Below, one piece after another: positions 62,336 to 64,000 of a DNA stretch of 64,000 nt. A program made the position numbers and the translations under genes. Origin of the DNA: Acanthornis magna (taxonomy: Eukaryota; Chordata; Aves; Passeriformes; Acanthizidae). Location of the stretch: NCBI GenBank assembly GCA_036785705.1, contig JAWUZG010000056.1, positions 14,986,001-15,050,000 on the forward strand, read 5' to 3'. The notes under the pieces were generated by a model, which searched no databases, was not told the origin of the DNA, and was given only the letters and a program-made list of their open reading frames with translations. Within the stretch, counting starts at the first letter, position 1; every line of letters begins with the position of its first letter.

Positions 62336-64000
62336 CTCCAGGGCAGTGGGGATGGCTCTGGCTGCCTGGGGCACACACTGCAGACCCTGCGAGGTCCTAG
62401 GGAAAGCATCCTGAGGGAAGGTGGGTAATGGATGATGTCACAAACATTGGAGGGAAAGTCGGCATGATACCAGGAATTCGTGATGGCTGGAGAACAAATT
62501 CTGACAAACTACAGATGTTGGGACCCCTCTAACCACAGCTTTCTATATACTTGACAGGCAGGAATATGGGCACTTCTCCCCACATCCCAGAGCAGGGAAA
62601 TGTACTTAAAAACATTGTTTAAACCCACAAAACCTGTGCTGGATTCAGTGCTGTTGTGGTGTATCTCCTACTATTTTAAATACTCATCACATCTCTTAAA
62701 TCTGTTCACCTCTTGTGTCTTCCTCTCTGATGTGGCAAAGTCTCCTAGTATATAATTCTAAATATTTCCTATATAAATAAAAATTGCCTTTTCTAATACA
62801 TAGTCACATCCCTTTGCATGAGTAAGTTGTGTCTTTTTTGTCTTTCATATTTCTGTACAGCTTGGTCAGTTGCTTAATGTATTCATGCTTCCCTTTCTAA
62901 CCATCACCATCTCTGTTTCTTCTCGTACTTAAATCTAGGCTACATAAATGGTTTTAAATTCCCTCATGATCAAACGTGATCATGCAGAGCTTGAAGTCAG
63001 AGAGAATGTTAAGTGTTCTCTAATTAATTGCATAAATGTGGAATGCAAAAATTAAGTGTTCTCTGGTAATTTCTGTGTGCAGTAGGCTTCCTCAATATGT
63101 GCAAGATTATAGTAACTCACATGTGCTCGGGATACTGCTTATTAACAATTCATGTGACAGTCGTTTTCCAAGGGTGGTCATGGTTCTATTTTCCTTTAAT
63201 GATTCTAAAGTTTTCTAATGTATCAATAGAGATATAATTCTGTTATGCCTATTGTGTGTATGCTTAACCTTTTCCCTTTAGTTCTATGTGCGAGCACATG
63301 TAAAGCTGTGTACCTGTGTATCCTCTTTCATGTTCACATATAATTGAGAAAGAAACAACATTTACACAGCTCTGGTTCATTACTTAATTAATTTCAAATA
63401 TAAGTGACATACTTTTTAGAACAGTTTACAACAGGGCACGCCTCTTTCAAAACTTTACAATTACCACGTAAAGTCAATTACAATGACTGCTCTGGCTGAT
63501 TTTTAAGAGGCAAACCTTTGTAGTGTGTGTCATTTTGTAACTTATGTTAGAAAGGAATGCTTTAATCCCCTTAGAAGTTAACCTTAAAAAGGAAACATCC
63601 ACCTTATTGTGGTATTGACCTTGTTCTGGTAAATTGCCATGTTTTCCTTTACCTACATCGCACTATCAGTGCGAGATGTTTACATCAAGGATAAGGTTAA
63701 ATGTTTCTTTTTTGAGGTCACTTACTCTAGTTCTTTCTATGTATATCTCTGGAAAAAAAAGAGAGCAATCAGCCTGACTAACAAAGCAACCTGCACGAGC
63801 TGTACCAAATCCATCAATTCTTTTGTGTAAAACTTACTTTGACATTCTTGCCTGGGCGATACTCAAAATGCACAGCAAGTTGTGGTTAAATCCAGTAAGG
63901 TTTTCACAGAATCGTATAAAAAGTTGTATTTTGGGTGGTCTCCACATGTGAAAGTTTAGACTGCCCAGATTTGTCTTAAATCGTCATCCATTTTAGAGTT
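62336..64000. other. Non-coding stretch, no gene seen
   Basis: AT-rich single-copy DNA without a supported gene. Near 63905-63945 the sequence CACAGAATCGTATAAAA...TTTGGGTGG faintly resembles a minus-strand CR1 end but is too diverged to call. Confidence 0.5.

Noticed and set aside
62182..62409. Open frames of MDGG/WMDG and HPSI repeats
   Set aside because: These are translations of the TGGA tetranucleotide array.
63905..63945. Minus-strand CR1 end (CACAGAATCGTATAAAA ... TTTGGGTGG)
   Set aside because: Only about 9 consecutive bases fit the consensus; too weak without a profile search.
1..64000. Search for tRNA genes, CRISPR arrays, bacterial operons, phage or insertion sequences
   Set aside because: No B-box plus A-box pair, no spaced direct repeats of CRISPR type and no prokaryotic gene organisation; the DNA is vertebrate-like throughout.

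Overview
The window looks like vertebrate, most probably bird, intergenic or deep intronic DNA. It is AT-rich with scattered CpG, has no bacterial-style gene packing and no long open frames. Recognisable transposon sequence is very sparse. The one fairly clear younger repeat is a short CR1 LINE 3' end (about 18075-18155) with the ATTCTATGAT-type terminus typical of sauropsids. The organism call is an inference from repeat content and density; turtle or crocodilian DNA would normally carry more repeats.

No protein-coding gene can be supported. The longest open frames are either part of a decayed LINE (minus strand, 33411-33956) or fit chance in this composition. One minus-strand frame (18175-18531) has a good splice-acceptor-like sequence and is listed as a weak exon candidate only.

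Layout. 1-13.9 kb is featureless AT-rich DNA with homopolymer runs and a small tandem repeat (2108-2196). At 13892-14067 lies an apparently full-length ancient MIR SINE, followed at 14699-14708 by a perfect PBX-MEIS/PREP composite site. 18.1-18.8 kb holds the CR1 end, the exon candidate and a nuclear-receptor DR1. Near 26.0-26.3 kb is a plus-strand fossil of a LINE reverse-transcriptase C-terminus. 29.0-29.6 kb holds a two-copy 133 bp tandem duplication followed by a block with paired TTAATTA boxes. 30.86 kb has a 39-base T run; 31.77 kb has a 26 bp perfect palindrome. 32845-33960 is a well-preserved, 3'-complete fossil of a CR1/L3-type LINE on the minus strand. 35.2-35.5, 46.4-46.8 and 61.0-61.4 kb are local CpG-enriched islets resembling conserved regulatory elements; the 46.4-46.8 kb block carries a HOX-PBX site beside a MEIS site. 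A TGGA tetranucleotide array sits at 62266-62335.

Taken together the window reads as a gene desert whose interesting content is non-coding: candidate developmental enhancers with TALE-homeodomain sites, and very old SINE/LINE fossils that are unusually legible and may have been retained under selection. No conservation data were available, so every regulatory call is a hypothesis.
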